Positions 29,810 to 37,853 of a stretch of 64,000 nucleotides of DNA are shown piece after piece (the first letter of the stretch is position 1; every line of letters starts with the position of its first letter). This DNA is from Methanobrevibacter sp. (lineage in GTDB: Archaea > Methanobacteriota > Methanobacteria > Methanobacteriales > Methanobacteriaceae). The stretch is taken from assembly GCF_017409525.1 (NCBI RefSeq), contig NZ_JAFQSO010000013.1, forward strand, positions 61,326 to 125,325, read 5' to 3'. The notes below the pieces were generated by a model that searched no databases, had not been told where the DNA came from, and worked only from the letters and a program-made list of their open reading frames with translations. A program made the position numbers and the translations under genes.

Positions 29810-29851
29810 AAATGGCGCTTAATTAAAAAAAGTTAAAAATGAACGAAGAAA

Positions 29852-30199
29852 TTATTCTTCGTTTTCATCTTCTTCCATTGATGCTACGACACTGTTTAAG
29901 ATTTGAAGTGATTTGGAAAATGCTGGCATACCTGATGTCAACAATACGACTCTTAAAACATCCACGATTTCTTCTTTGGTAATGCCCAATACTTCAATTG
30001 CACTTCTAATTTGTTTTTTAGTGGCTCTTGGATCTGCACGGGAAGCAGTGATACCAATTGCAATTAGCTTTTGAGTTTTATAATCTAAGACATTGCCATC
30101 CCATACAGTATCGTTAATGTCAGATACCAACTCATATAAATCAGGATATTCATCTTTTAGTTCTCTGATACCTTTACCGTAATATACATCTCCTTTCAT
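29852..30199 (-). CDS. Carboxymuconolactone decarboxylase-like (AhpD-fold) protein lacking cysteines
   Basis: 115 residues. AhpD/CMD fold, with helices DYKTQKLIAIGITASRADPR, then TKKQIRSAIEVLGITKEEIV and VLRVVLLTSGMPAFSKSLQI. The CxxC pair used by peroxidase-type members is absent; the protein has no cysteine at all, so it is not an AhpD-type reductase. Acidic tail. Its promoter and leader (30206-30264) are identical over 59 bp to the repeated micro-ORF cassette at 44.2 kb. Confidence 0.85.
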   Translation of the reverse strand: MKGDVYYGKGIRELKDEYPDLYELVSDINDTVWDGNVLDYKTQKLIAIGITASRADPRATKKQIRSAIEVLGITKEEIVDVLRVVLLTSGMPAFSKSLQILNSVVASMEEDENEE

Positions 30200-30205
30200 A
30201 AAAAT

Positions 30206-30264
30206 ACCTCAATTATTTTAATTAATACTATTTTACTTTTTTAAATTATATATAAATAGCTATT
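30206..30264 (-). promoter_or_regulatory. Promoter/leader shared with the dispersed micro-ORF cassettes
   Basis: On the minus strand: TATA region TTTATATATAATTTAAAAAAG, then leader with TTGAGGTATTTTTATG at the gene start. The plus-strand sequence 30206-30264 is identical base for base to 44253-44311 and nearly so to 33997-34053 and 36941-36997. It shows that the cassette promoter is a functional gene promoter. Confidence 0.8.
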
Positions 30265-30424
30265 AAATTAAAAATTACACCACATGCCTTAAATTCTTTA
30301 AGTTATTTAAACTTCTTGACAGCATTGATTTTTCAAATAGAATTTCAAAACCAAATTTAATCAAAAAAAGTCATTGGCAATTCGAATTATGGTGAATAAG
30401 TGATGGTTATATGACTTTTAGTGT

Positions 30425-31282
30425 TTAATCGTTTGCGTGTACATCAAATGCTGAAAGCAGCATTTCACCCACACCTTCGGCATCAGGGTCATGGCTTCCC
30501 CTGCCGGTGTCAAGCGCTCTGATATTATCCATCTCATCATCATTAATCTTGAAATCGAATATGTCCATGTTGGATTTTATGTGTTCGTCCTTTGTGGATT
30601 TCGGAAATACGATTATTCCTTCCTGGTTTTCAAACCTTAAGATGACCTGCCCTGCATTTTTATCGTATTTATCTGCAATATCGGTAATTACCGGATTTGT
30701 TAAAAGATCATGCCTTCCTTGACCTAGTGGCCCCCATGATTCAAGTTTAACATCATCCTTGGCCATTATTTCACGGATCTCCTTTTGCTGGAAGTATGGA
30801 TTGAATTCCACCTGATTAACAGAAGGCAAAGTATCAAAGTCCGGCACAAACCGGTTCCATAGTTTCGCAGTCATGTTGCTTACTCCTATTGATTTGATTT
30901 TTCCTTCATCCTTTGCTTCCTCCAACGCTCTCCAGGCTTCATCAACTGCACCGTAAGGCTGGTGCAGCAAATATAAATCCATATAATCTGTCTGAAGCTT
31001 TTTTAAAGACAAGTCAATTGCTTTTTTGGCATCTTCATACTTGTAATCCTGAAGCCACATCTTGGAGGTTATCCAGACATCTTCACGGTCAATTTCACTG
31101 TCCTGAACGGCACTGCCCACTTCCTCTTCGTTGAAGTATGCAGCAGCCGTGTCGATGTGTCTTACTCCGAATTCCAGTGCTTTTGAAACAGCATTGTATG
31201 TGCTTCCGTCAGCAGGAATCAGGAATGTTCCAAAACCTATTGAAGGTATTTCATTACCGTCATTTAATTTGAAAGATTTCAT
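30425..31282 (-). CDS. Aldo/keto reductase
   Basis: 285 residues from the ATG at 31282, with AAGGAGGATAATG as ribosome site. NAD(P)H-dependent carbonyl reductase of the 2,5-diketogluconate reductase group. Catalytic tetrad: Asp and Tyr in HIDTAAAYFNEEEVG near residue 44-58, Lys in VWITSKMW near 74, His in LYLLHQPYG near 106. Cofactor-binding late segment IIVFPKSTKDEHIKSNMDIF. Follows the SDR gene with 13 bp spacing in a MarR-SDR-AKR operon. Substrate unknown, probably aldehydes or quinones. Confidence 0.93.
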   Translation of the reverse strand: MKSFKLNDGNEIPSIGFGTFLIPADGSTYNAVSKALEFGVRHIDTAAAYFNEEEVGSAVQDSEIDREDVWITSKMWLQDYKYEDAKKAIDLSLKKLQTDYMDLYLLHQPYGAVDEAWRALEEAKDEGKIKSIGVSNMTAKLWNRFVPDFDTLPSVNQVEFNPYFQQKEIREIMAKDDVKLESWGPLGQGRHDLLTNPVITDIADKYDKNAGQVILRFENQEGIIVFPKSTKDEHIKSNMDIFDFKINDDEMDNIRALDTGRGSHDPDAEGVGEMLLSAFDVHAND

Positions 31283-31295
31283 ATCATTATCCTCC

Positions 31296-32147
31296 TTATT
31301 CAACCTGCAGAGAATATCTTCCGCTGTTTATTGCGGCTATCACTCCTCCGTCAATCAACAAATCGATTCCTGTTATGAATGATGACTGGTCACTTAAGAG
31401 AAATTCTGCAGCCCTTGCTATTTCTTCAGGTGTTCCGACCCTTCTTGCAGGAGATGAATTTATCATTTCCTGATAACCTTCACCTGCTGCTTCAAACTCA
31501 TCATATGCAAGTGGAGTTACGATGATTCCGGGACTGATTGTGTTGATTCTTGCTCTTCTGTCACCCCAGGTTGTTGCGGCAGCTGTTCTCACCCTCAGAT
31601 GATTTGCCCTTTTGGCAACGATGTATGCTGCACCGGAATTGACCATAGCATCGTTTTTGATAAAGTCAATGTTTTTAAGCTCATCAGTTGGCGCCATCGC
31701 TATTTCATTTTCAACTTCCGGAGGCAAATTCATCATGTAACCTGTCTGGCTTGAGATGATAAGACCTGATCCGCCTTCTGCGATGTAGTCTGCAAATACG
31801 TCAATGGTTTCAGCAGTTGCAACCAAATCCAGATTGATGATATGTTCGGGACTTGCCTGATTAGGTGAGGCACCCGCAGTATTAATGAAATGTTTTAAAG
31901 TTCCCAATTCTGATGCCCTTCTGGCAAATGCTTCAACGGAACTTTTATCCATCGCATCTACAACCTGTGTTTCTACGATGTATCCTTCATATCTTAGCTC
32001 TTTGGCTCTACTTTCAAGATTGTCTTCACTTATGTCTCCCAGAAATATCAGTTTGCCAGCACCTATTCTTTTAACTATTGCTGTTCCCATGCTTCCTGCA
32101 CCTAAAAGTGCAATCACTTCCTTGTTTGTGTTCAAATCAAATTCCAT
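31296..32147 (-). CDS. Short-chain dehydrogenase/reductase
   Basis: 283 residues. Rossmann motif ALLGAGSMGTAIVKRIGAG near residues 13-31, NTAG-type segment FINTAGASPN near 86-95, catalytic Ser region LIISSQTGY near 128, and YxxxK in SGAAYIVAKRANHLRVR near 172-188. C-terminal SSFITGIDLLIDGGVIAAIN is typical of classical SDRs. The AGS variant of the glycine motif is slightly unusual. Lies between a MarR regulator (3 bp) and an aldo/keto reductase. Confidence 0.92.
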   Translation of the reverse strand: MEFDLNTNKEVIALLGAGSMGTAIVKRIGAGKLIFLGDISEDNLESRAKELRYEGYIVETQVVDAMDKSSVEAFARRASELGTLKHFINTAGASPNQASPEHIINLDLVATAETIDVFADYIAEGGSGLIISSQTGYMMNLPPEVENEIAMAPTDELKNIDFIKNDAMVNSGAAYIVAKRANHLRVRTAAATTWGDRRARINTISPGIIVTPLAYDEFEAAGEGYQEMINSSPARRVGTPEEIARAAEFLLSDQSSFITGIDLLIDGGVIAAINSGRYSLQVE

Positions 32148-32150
32148 AAT

Positions 32151-32591
32151 CTAATCCTCCTTACTTATGATTTTAAATAGAATGTTTTTTAGAGTTGTTA
32201 TCTCATCATCTGTTAAATCGGATGTTACGTCCTTTTCCCAGTCGTCTATGACTTTGATAAGTTCATCTGTCTTTTCAATTCCTTTTTCGGTTAACTTGAC
32301 AATTTTTTTCCGCCTGTTATTGGGATCCTCCTCTCGTTTGATATATCCATTGTCTTCGAATTTGCGAAGAAGTTTTGCAATGTATGCTCCGCTTACATTG
32401 AATACATCCACCAAGTCATGCTGGGTCGTTATGTCGTCGAATCTTATCCTTAAAAGAACTGACAGTTCTTTGATTGTCATGTCATTGTCCTTTAGGACAC
32501 TGCTGAAAAATGATCCGTAATTTGAAATGATTTCTTCAACGTAATGGTAAAAGAATATCTTTTCCGGATTGTCACTGTAAATCATAATCAT
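32151..32591 (-). CDS. MarR-family transcriptional regulator
   Basis: 146 residues. Winged-helix core TTQHDLVDVFNVSGAYIAKL (recognition helix) followed by LRKFEDNGYIKREEDPNNRR, the wing, and KIVKLTEKGIEKTDELIKVI. First gene of the leftward SDR-AKR operon and divergent from an iron-sulfur flavoprotein. An inverted repeat in the shared promoter is a likely binding site. Probably responds to a redox or phenolic ligand, as MarR proteins often do. Confidence 0.92.
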   Translation of the reverse strand: MIMIYSDNPEKIFFYHYVEEIISNYGSFFSSVLKDNDMTIKELSVLLRIRFDDITTQHDLVDVFNVSGAYIAKLLRKFEDNGYIKREEDPNNRRKKIVKLTEKGIEKTDELIKVIDDWEKDVTSDLTDDEITTLKNILFKIISKED

Positions 32592-32632
32592 CTAAAAATT
32601 ACTTTTATATTACCTACTATAAATACCTAACC

Positions 32633-32651
32633 ATAGTTAACAATTAACTAT
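32633..32651. promoter_or_regulatory. Inverted-repeat operator between MarR and flavoprotein genes
   Basis: ATAGTTAA-CAA-TTAACTAT, a perfect 8-3-8 inverted repeat in the 104-bp divergent promoter region. Flanking sequences TATATATAATAATTAATC and ATTTATAGTAGG are TATA-like. Size and symmetry fit a MarR dimer site controlling both directions. Confidence 0.65.
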
Positions 32652-32695
32652 ATATAATAATTAATCATAATTATATATTAAAGGATGAGGATAAC

Positions 32696-33304
32696 ATGAA
32701 AGTATTGTTGGTGAACGGAAGCCCTAACAGGGAAGGCTGCACCTACGTGGCATTGAATCAGATTAAAGAAACATTAAAAAACGAAGGCATCGGTTCAGAA
32801 ATATACAGAATAGGGCACAAGGACATCAGAGGATGTATAGACTGCAGAAAATGCAGTGAATTTGGAAAATGCATATATGATGATGAAGTGAACAGTTTTG
32901 TTGAAATGGCCAAGGAATATGACGGATACATATTTGGAGGACCTGTGTACTATGGAACTGTAAATCCCACATTGACCAACTTCATGACACGAGTTTTCTT
33001 CTCATCATTTTTCGGAGGAAAAAGAATATTCCGATTGAAGCCTGCAGCAGCAGTTGCAAGTGCCAGAAGAGCAGGGACAATGACTGCCATCGATACAATA
33101 AACAGATTCTTCACATGGGCGGAAATGCCAATAATAAGCTCAACATACTGGAACGTGATATATGGAACAAAAGCAGAAGAGGCACTGAATGATCATGAGG
33201 GATTGCTTACAATGAAAAACCTTGCAAGAAACATGGCATGGTTTTTAAAGATAAAACAGCTAAGCATTGAGGAAGGAATTCCACTTCCAGAACACCTTAG
33301 ATAG
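32696..33304 (+). CDS. Iron-sulfur flavoprotein / NADPH-dependent FMN reductase-like protein
   Basis: 202 residues. Flavodoxin-like N-terminus MKVLLVNGSPNREGCTYVAL binds FMN; residues about 48-62 hold a compact cysteine motif CIDCRKCSEFGKC (CX2CX2CX5C), which in Methanosarcina iron-sulfur flavoproteins ligates a 4Fe-4S cluster. GGPVYYGTVNPTLTNFMTR forms the second flavin-binding loop. Such proteins reduce O2 or H2O2 in methanogens. Followed after 11 bp by an acetyltransferase. Confidence 0.9.
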   Translation: MKVLLVNGSPNREGCTYVALNQIKETLKNEGIGSEIYRIGHKDIRGCIDCRKCSEFGKCIYDDEVNSFVEMAKEYDGYIFGGPVYYGTVNPTLTNFMTRVFFSSFFGGKRIFRLKPAAAVASARRAGTMTAIDTINRFFTWAEMPIISSTYWNVIYGTKAEEALNDHEGLLTMKNLARNMAWFLKIKQLSIEEGIPLPEHLR

Positions 33305-33315
33305 GAGATGATTAA

Positions 33316-33861
33316 ATGGATTATGAAATAGTAGACATTAGAGAAATGACCCCCGAGGAAATGAGTGATGCAATCAAAATGAATGAGACTGTATTTAAAA
33401 TCAATCACACAATGCCGAATAGTGAAGAATACGATAATCTTTTAAAGGAACTGTTTGGTGACAATTTAGGCGAGAACAGCCGTATAATTGCACCCATTGC
33501 AGGCGCTGCATTTGACCACATGAAAATTGGCAACAATGTTTTCATCAATTCCAATTCCCTTTTGATGGCACGTGGCGGAATAACAATCGAAGATGACGTG
33601 ATGCTTGCTGCCAATGTCCAGCTACTTTCAAACAACCACGACGAATATGATCGGCAGGTTTTGCTGTGCAAACCAATCCACATCAAAAAGGGAGCATGGA
33701 TTGGAGCAGGAGCAAGTATTCTTCCAGGAGTTACAATCGGCAAATATGCAATTGTTGGAGCGGGAGCTATTGTTACAAAAGATGTGGGCGACTATGAAGT
33801 GGCAGTAGGCATTCCGGCTAAAATAGTTAAAACACTGGACAAGGACAAATTCAAAAGATAG
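33316..33861 (+). CDS. Hexapeptide-repeat acyltransferase
   Basis: 181 residues. A maltose/galactoside acetyltransferase-type left-handed beta-helix enzyme: MKIGNNVFINSNSLLMARGG, IEDDVMLAANVQLLSNNHDE, and WIGAGASILPGVTIGKYAIV then GAGAIVTKDVGDYEVAVGIP. His in NNHDE matches the catalytic histidine position of the family. GTG is absent; ATG at 33316 follows GGAGATGA. In an operon with the flavoprotein. Confidence 0.9.
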   Translation: MDYEIVDIREMTPEEMSDAIKMNETVFKINHTMPNSEEYDNLLKELFGDNLGENSRIIAPIAGAAFDHMKIGNNVFINSNSLLMARGGITIEDDVMLAANVQLLSNNHDEYDRQVLLCKPIHIKKGAWIGAGASILPGVTIGKYAIVGAGAIVTKDVGDYEVAVGIPAKIVKTLDKDKFKR

Positions 33862-33904
33862 ATGATGCTATAATTCTCATAATAACCATTCATAATATTT
33901 GAAG

Positions 33905-34060
33905 GGCAATTGAAAAATATTTAATTAGTATAAGTGTAAAAAAAGTAGTGTAGAGAGAAAAGGTATACAACTATCGCATGAGTGTTCATAAAATAACCTC
34001 AATTAATTTAATTAATACTATTTTACTTTTTAAATTATATATAAATAGCTATTTTGGAAG
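33905..34060 (-). repeat. Dispersed TATA/micro-ORF cassette, copy B
   Basis: Minus-strand order: TATTTATATATAATTT TATA region, TTGAGG ribosome site, ATG at 33989 opening a 22-residue frame that begins MNTHAIVV and stops at 33921, then pyrimidine-rich sequence with CTACTTTTTTT. Related copies are at 36.9, 40.4, 44.2 and 48.4 kb. The 306-bp gap holding it contains no other gene. Confidence 0.8.
33921..33989 (-). CDS. Micro-ORF of cassette B (22 aa)
   Basis: Starts MNTHAIVVYLFSLHYF. TTGAGG lies 7 bases before the ATG. The first eight codons are nearly identical to the other four copies; the remainder is not conserved in frame, so the product may be a leader peptide or the start codon may be part of a functional RNA. 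Confidence 0.4.
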   Translation of the reverse strand: MNTHAIVVYLFSLHYFFYTYTN

Positions 34061-34167
34061 CTACAAAAAATAGGAATTAATAGATAATGGTGAAATATAT
34101 ATTAACAATATTGTCATTAATGTGTAGATATTAAAAACTAGAATTCTACTTTTATCATGAAGGTAAT

Positions 34168-34929
34168 TTATACTCTTTGCCAGTTGCTTTTAATTATCTC
34201 GGAAAGTTTAATGTTTGGATTTCTGTATCTCTCATTTGGATTGGCTTCATCATTTATTGTTAGTGTATGTGTTTTGCAATGGTGGATGCAGCCTAAACAG
34301 AAATCACATGTATCTCCAAAATAAGGCTTTTCATCAATAAGTTCAATATTTCCTCTTGGACATACTTTAGTGCATACTTCACACCCACTGCAGTCTTCTC
34401 CAACTTGGATGTGATATTTTTCAGTCATTGTAGTTTCCAATACAACTTCAATATTCTCAACATCCGTAAAAAGTTCCTTATCCAAAATATATTCCTTTTT
34501 GGCAAGAATGTCATCCTTGATTTTTTCAATCTCATCAATGATGTTTAAATCTTTTTTCAATTCGATTTCATCAGCCATGTCAAACACAGGAAGGAAATTA
34601 TCAACCATTAACACTGAATTTGTGTAGTTAACATTAATGCCCCTTTTGTTGAATGTTTCCTTCATTATTCGAAGAGCATTCTGATCGCCGTCTCTTCCAT
34701 AGGATGTTATCAAAAACAAATAGTCAGTTTTGATGTTGACCTTTTCAACAAATTCCCTAATCAGTTTCGGGGAAGTTGCAAAAAAAACTGGAAAGATGAT
34801 TCCTACAGCATCATCTTCAATGTTAAATTCATTGGCTTTCACAAGTTGAGGAATGCTGATTAAATCCCCTCCAAAGTGTTTTGCAATGAATAGATTATTT
34901 CCGGTTGAGGTATAATACAATATTTTCAT
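34168..34929 (-). CDS. EFR1-type flavodoxin-ferredoxin protein
   Basis: 253 residues. N-terminal flavodoxin-like domain (MKILYYTSTGNNLFIAKHFG; GIIFPVFFATSPKLIREFVE) and C-terminal ferredoxin domain with two 4Fe-4S motifs: CSGCEVCTKVCP near residues 185-196 and CDFCLGCIHHC near 215-225. The EFR1 family carries electrons between flavin and clusters; partner unknown. It lies 31 bp after the metallo-beta-lactamase-fold gene, so it is probably the last gene of the MarR/ferritin/MBL operon. The second copy of that operon lacks it. Confidence 0.92.
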   Translation of the reverse strand: MKILYYTSTGNNLFIAKHFGGDLISIPQLVKANEFNIEDDAVGIIFPVFFATSPKLIREFVEKVNIKTDYLFLITSYGRDGDQNALRIMKETFNKRGINVNYTNSVLMVDNFLPVFDMADEIELKKDLNIIDEIEKIKDDILAKKEYILDKELFTDVENIEVVLETTMTEKYHIQVGEDCSGCEVCTKVCPRGNIELIDEKPYFGDTCDFCLGCIHHCKTHTLTINDEANPNERYRNPNIKLSEIIKSNWQRV

Positions 34930-34960
34930 TTTTAATCAAAAAAGAATTTAAAGAAAGCAT

Positions 34961-35746
34961 TTATTCGGGATAAATACTTTCCGGTTGGTTATCTAAATCT
35001 ATAATATATTTGTTTTCAAGGTTTTCAGGACCTAATGGAGTGTGTGTTGACAGATACACTGTAGGATTGTTTTTGATGAATTCACGTACATTGTCTAATG
35101 TTTCCCTTGCCTTTTCGATGTCTTCAAAAACTATGGACAGCTTGTTTGCATAGAGTGCTTCATCAGTATATGTTATATCTCCATGAATCATGTAGAATAA
35201 ATCATCATCTTCCACAATAACTATGCTGTTTCCGGTAGTGTGGCCTATTGCCTGAATAAGATATACTCCGTCAACAATTTTTTCGGCTTTTGGGAAATTC
35301 TTATAAATGGTTTCATAATCAACTGTTATGATGTTGTCGCCATCAAGTTTTAACTCTTCTGCTTCTGTTTTTGACAGGTATATTTTAGCATTCGGAAATT
35401 TTGACAATTCACCGGAATGGTCCGGATGTTTGTGTGTTAAAAGAATTCTTGATACATCTTCCACTTTGTAACCTAATTTTTCCAATGCTTCCACATAACT
35501 GCTTATTAGCTCCCCATTGTAGATTGGAGTTGAATCATCAGGTTCGGGAATAGCCAATCCTTCAGGAATTCCAGTATCTACAAGAATTATTTCATCTCCT
35601 GTATCAATCAGATAATTTTGAATGCTTGCCCGATATTTAATGGATGCATCGAAATTTTCCATTCCCTCTTCACCGCCAAAAGCAAAGGCCTGATTCATGA
35701 ATCCATTTTTAAATGTTTTAACAGCTTTAATCTCCATTTTCCCCAC
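34961..35746 (-). CDS. Metallo-beta-lactamase-fold hydrolase (copy 1)
   Basis: 261 residues (start may be the ATG four codons in, giving MEIKAVKTFKNGFM). Zinc motif ILLTHKHPDHSGE near residues 99-111, IQAIGHTTGNSIVI with the next His, FYMIHGDITYTDEAL with Asp, and a final STHTPLGPENL with His. Resembles N-acyl homoserine lactonase-like and glyoxalase II-like enzymes; substrate unknown. Paralogue of 51750-52532. Confidence 0.9.
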   Translation of the reverse strand: MGKMEIKAVKTFKNGFMNQAFAFGGEEGMENFDASIKYRASIQNYLIDTGDEIILVDTGIPEGLAIPEPDDSTPIYNGELISSYVEALEKLGYKVEDVSRILLTHKHPDHSGELSKFPNAKIYLSKTEAEELKLDGDNIITVDYETIYKNFPKAEKIVDGVYLIQAIGHTTGNSIVIVEDDDLFYMIHGDITYTDEALYANKLSIVFEDIEKARETLDNVREFIKNNPTVYLSTHTPLGPENLENKYIIDLDNQPESIYPE

Positions 35747-35759
35747 CTAATAAATAAGT

Positions 35760-36239
35760 TTATTCAGCAGCTGGACCGTTGATTAACAATTGTGTCAGAT
35801 AGTTTTGTTTTCCAATCATTTTGCATAGGTCTAATTGCTGTTCGCTCCAGTACATGTCTTCCTCTTCATCCTTGAGATATACTTTCATCAAATCATAAGT
35901 GGTTGCATCAAAGATTCCGGAATCCATTACTTCGTTTAAAAATGCAATTCCCTCAACTGATACGTTATAGTCATATTCTATGAACTCAACAATGTCTGTG
36001 TATATAGGTTTTGCTTCCTGTGCTTCCTGTTTGATTTCTCCACCCAAATCGAGGATTCTGTCCATGAACTGTTCTACGAAATCCATTTCTTCGGTTGCAT
36101 GTGCAATATATTTGTCTCCTAGGGACGGAAATCCTAATCCTGCAAATATTTTAGCTTGAATTCTGTGTCCAAATGAATTTGCAGACAATCCAGTTACAAT
36201 AGCTTGCAATACTTCAATAGTTTTTTCTTTGTCAGCCAT
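35760..36239 (-). CDS. Ferritin-like four-helix protein (copy 1)
   Basis: 159 residues from ATG 36239, with AAAGGTGAAA before it; a GTG nine bases upstream overlaps the ribosome site and is less likely. Helical protein with ferritin-type acidic pairs: ATEEMDFVEQFMDRILDLGG and YLKDEEEDMYWSEQQLDLCK, each with Glu spaced for metal binding, and GHRIQAKIFAGLG. Resembles bacterioferritin/Dps-like DUF families and may store iron or detoxify peroxide. An inverted repeat in its promoter is a candidate MarR site. Confidence 0.85.
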   Translation of the reverse strand: MADKEKTIEVLQAIVTGLSANSFGHRIQAKIFAGLGFPSLGDKYIAHATEEMDFVEQFMDRILDLGGEIKQEAQEAKPIYTDIVEFIEYDYNVSVEGIAFLNEVMDSGIFDATTYDLMKVYLKDEEEDMYWSEQQLDLCKMIGKQNYLTQLLINGPAAE

Positions 36240-36265
36240 GATTTTCACCTTTTAAGTAATAATCT

Positions 36266-36282
36266 ACTTAAGTATCTTAAGT
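36266..36282. promoter_or_regulatory. Inverted repeat before ferritin-like gene, copy 1
   Basis: ACTTAAG-TAT-CTTAAGT, perfect 7-3-7 repeat 27 bp upstream of the ATG and next to a TATA-like AATATTATA. The second operon has GACTTAA-5 bp-TTAAGTC at the equivalent place, so CTTAAGT is a likely half-site for the adjacent MarR regulators. Confidence 0.65.
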
Positions 36283-36320
36283 ATAATATTATTTTTTGGT
36301 TCATGAATATTTAAGTTTTA

Positions 36321-36767
36321 TCAGTATTCCGCTGCACCTTCACAAAAGACATATAGCATTTCTTTGAATTTCATTTTGTCTTCATCAGAGTAATCTTTAA
36401 AAATTTCTGATTCCCCTTCATTAATCATGTTTAAAAGAAAATTAAAAATGGACTCACCTTCATCAGTTAAACTAAGAGATTTTTTACCATTATCATCTTT
36501 TAAAAATTCGCGTTTAACATAACCACTTTTTTCCAGTCTTTTAACGATTTGAGCAACATTAGCTTCTGAAACATAAAGCAGAACTGCCAATTCCTTTTGG
36601 GATATGTTTTCATGATAGAAAATATTTGAGAGATAAGTGAAATCCCTGGGAGTGATATCCTTGAAATTCTCTTTTAAGAAATTGTCGTGAAGCACATTAA
36701 TGTAGTTAATGAAATAAAAAAAGGGAGTGCTCTTCAAACGATCATCATCAAAATTTAAACTAGCCAT
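36321..36767 (-). CDS. MarR-family regulator (copy 1)
   Basis: 148 residues from ATG 36767 (GAGGTGAGTTGT before it; homologue at 53072 begins at the same residue). Winged helix: ISQKELAVLLYVSEANVAQI then VKRLEKSGYVKREFLKDDNG. Heads the operon ferritin-like, MBL-fold and EFR1 genes. Likely regulates them from the CTTAAGT repeat. Cassette C lies about 80 bp upstream. Confidence 0.92.
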   Translation of the reverse strand: MASLNFDDDRLKSTPFFYFINYINVLHDNFLKENFKDITPRDFTYLSNIFYHENISQKELAVLLYVSEANVAQIVKRLEKSGYVKREFLKDDNGKKSLSLTDEGESIFNFLLNMINEGESEIFKDYSDEDKMKFKEMLYVFCEGAAEY

Positions 36768-36847
36768 ACAACTCACCTCACAGTGATTAATAATATGTAG
36801 CTAGAAATTTATAAAAATATCTTCAGTTATATAAACAATAGCCGATT

Positions 36848-37000
36848 ATGGCAATTAAAAATATTTAATTATTATAAATCTTAAAAAAAGTATTGTAGAG
36901 ATGAAAGTACCACAACTATCGCATGAGTTTTCATATAATAACCTCAATTAATATTAATTAATACTATTTTACTTTTTTAAATTATATATAAATAGCTATT
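36848..37000 (-). repeat. Dispersed TATA/micro-ORF cassette, copy C
   Basis: TATA region at 36980-36995, TTGAGG, ATG at 36934 (MKTHAIVV start, 17 residues, stop at 36881), then CTACAATACTTTTTTT. It shares GGCAATT-A-AAAATATTTAATTA with copy B at the far end, so the repeat unit extends about 35 bp past the T-run. It sits upstream of the MarR gene on the same strand. Confidence 0.8.
36881..36934 (-). CDS. Micro-ORF of cassette C (17 aa)
   Basis: Peptide begins MKTHAIVVVLSSLQYF, with TTGAGG 7 bases before the ATG. A T-run overlaps the stop codon. Same caution as for the other copies. Confidence 0.4.
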   Translation of the reverse strand: MKTHAIVVVLSSLQYFF

Positions 37001-37274
37001 TTTAATTGATTCAATATTATCCATGATTTTTTTATCTTGGGATGTATACTTCATTTTATTTGCAGAAAGTAAAGATTAATTATTTGTAAAAATATGATAA
37101 AAATTGCAAATATACAAACATTTATATACTTACTAAAAGGAAGTCATCGAAAAATTGTATAGTTACTATTTATCTGGATTTTAGTAATTAAAAATTTCAT
37201 TTATAAAGTAAGTGTATTTTTAAAATTTTATTTACAAATGGTAACTAGAAGAATAATTGCATATTTACCAAATA
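37001..37274. other. Non-coding stretch with promoter-like motif and ORF remnant
   Basis: A minus-strand ATG at 37054 opens MKYTSQDKKIMDNIESIKN, which runs into the TATA region of cassette C; probably the cut-off front of a lost gene. ATTTATATACTTACTAAAAG at 37120-37139 is a promoter-like motif also seen at 44355 and 48185. GTATAGTTAC near 37158 is the reverse complement of a motif repeated at 48066 and 48173. No intact gene is seen. Confidence 0.4.
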
Positions 37275-37853
37275 CTAATTTTCATATTCTTTTATTCCAG
37301 TGAGTTTTTCAATATCTGAATAACTCCAATATTTATTCTCCCAATGATAATACACATCTTTTCTTTTCTTGAATATTCTAAATGGAACATTAGTATTGTC
37401 ATAAATATGGACAATATCACAAATTTCAACCAAATCAGGAATTAAATTAAGCGCTTTTTCATATCTTGATTTGATTTTATCTTCAGGAACTCCATGACCA
37501 CCCATGGATTCCCGCATTCTTACTCTTGCGATATTTATTTCATAATCATCTGTGAGAACATAGATGCATCTTAAAAAGTATCCTTTTTCTTTAGCCTTAT
37601 GAAGTAACTTCAGATTTCTATCTGTAGAAAGCACTGTTTCAAATGTGAAATCTTCACCTTTTTCCAGCATTGATTTTCTGAGTTCTTCAGCTTTTTGTGC
37701 AGCCTCCAAATCACTGCATAAACTTGATTTTTTAATATCGTCAGCATTGATATAAACACCTACAGTTTTTGCCATACGTGTTATTGTGGTTTTGCCACTG
37801 CCATTAGGACCTGCAAAAACCATAACTTCAGGAAGCCTACTTTTCTGAGACAT
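37275..37853 (-). CDS. Zeta-toxin-like P-loop kinase
   Basis: 192 residues from the ATG at 37853 (a longer form starts at 37868). Walker A VFAGPNGSGKTTITRMA near residues 12-28, then YINADDIKKSS, and DFTFETVLSTDRNLKLLHKA, matching zeta/PezT-type proteins that phosphorylate UDP-sugars or related small molecules. RVRMRESMGGHGVPEDKI resembles the LID/substrate region. Overlaps the 65-residue gene upstream by up to 32 bp. Toxin role is inferred from family and pairing; some relatives are simple kinases. Confidence 0.85.
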   Translation of the reverse strand: MSQKSRLPEVMVFAGPNGSGKTTITRMAKTVGVYINADDIKKSSLCSDLEAAQKAEELRKSMLEKGEDFTFETVLSTDRNLKLLHKAKEKGYFLRCIYVLTDDYEINIARVRMRESMGGHGVPEDKIKSRYEKALNLIPDLVEICDIVHIYDNTNVPFRIFKKRKDVYYHWENKYWSYSDIEKLTGIKEYEN

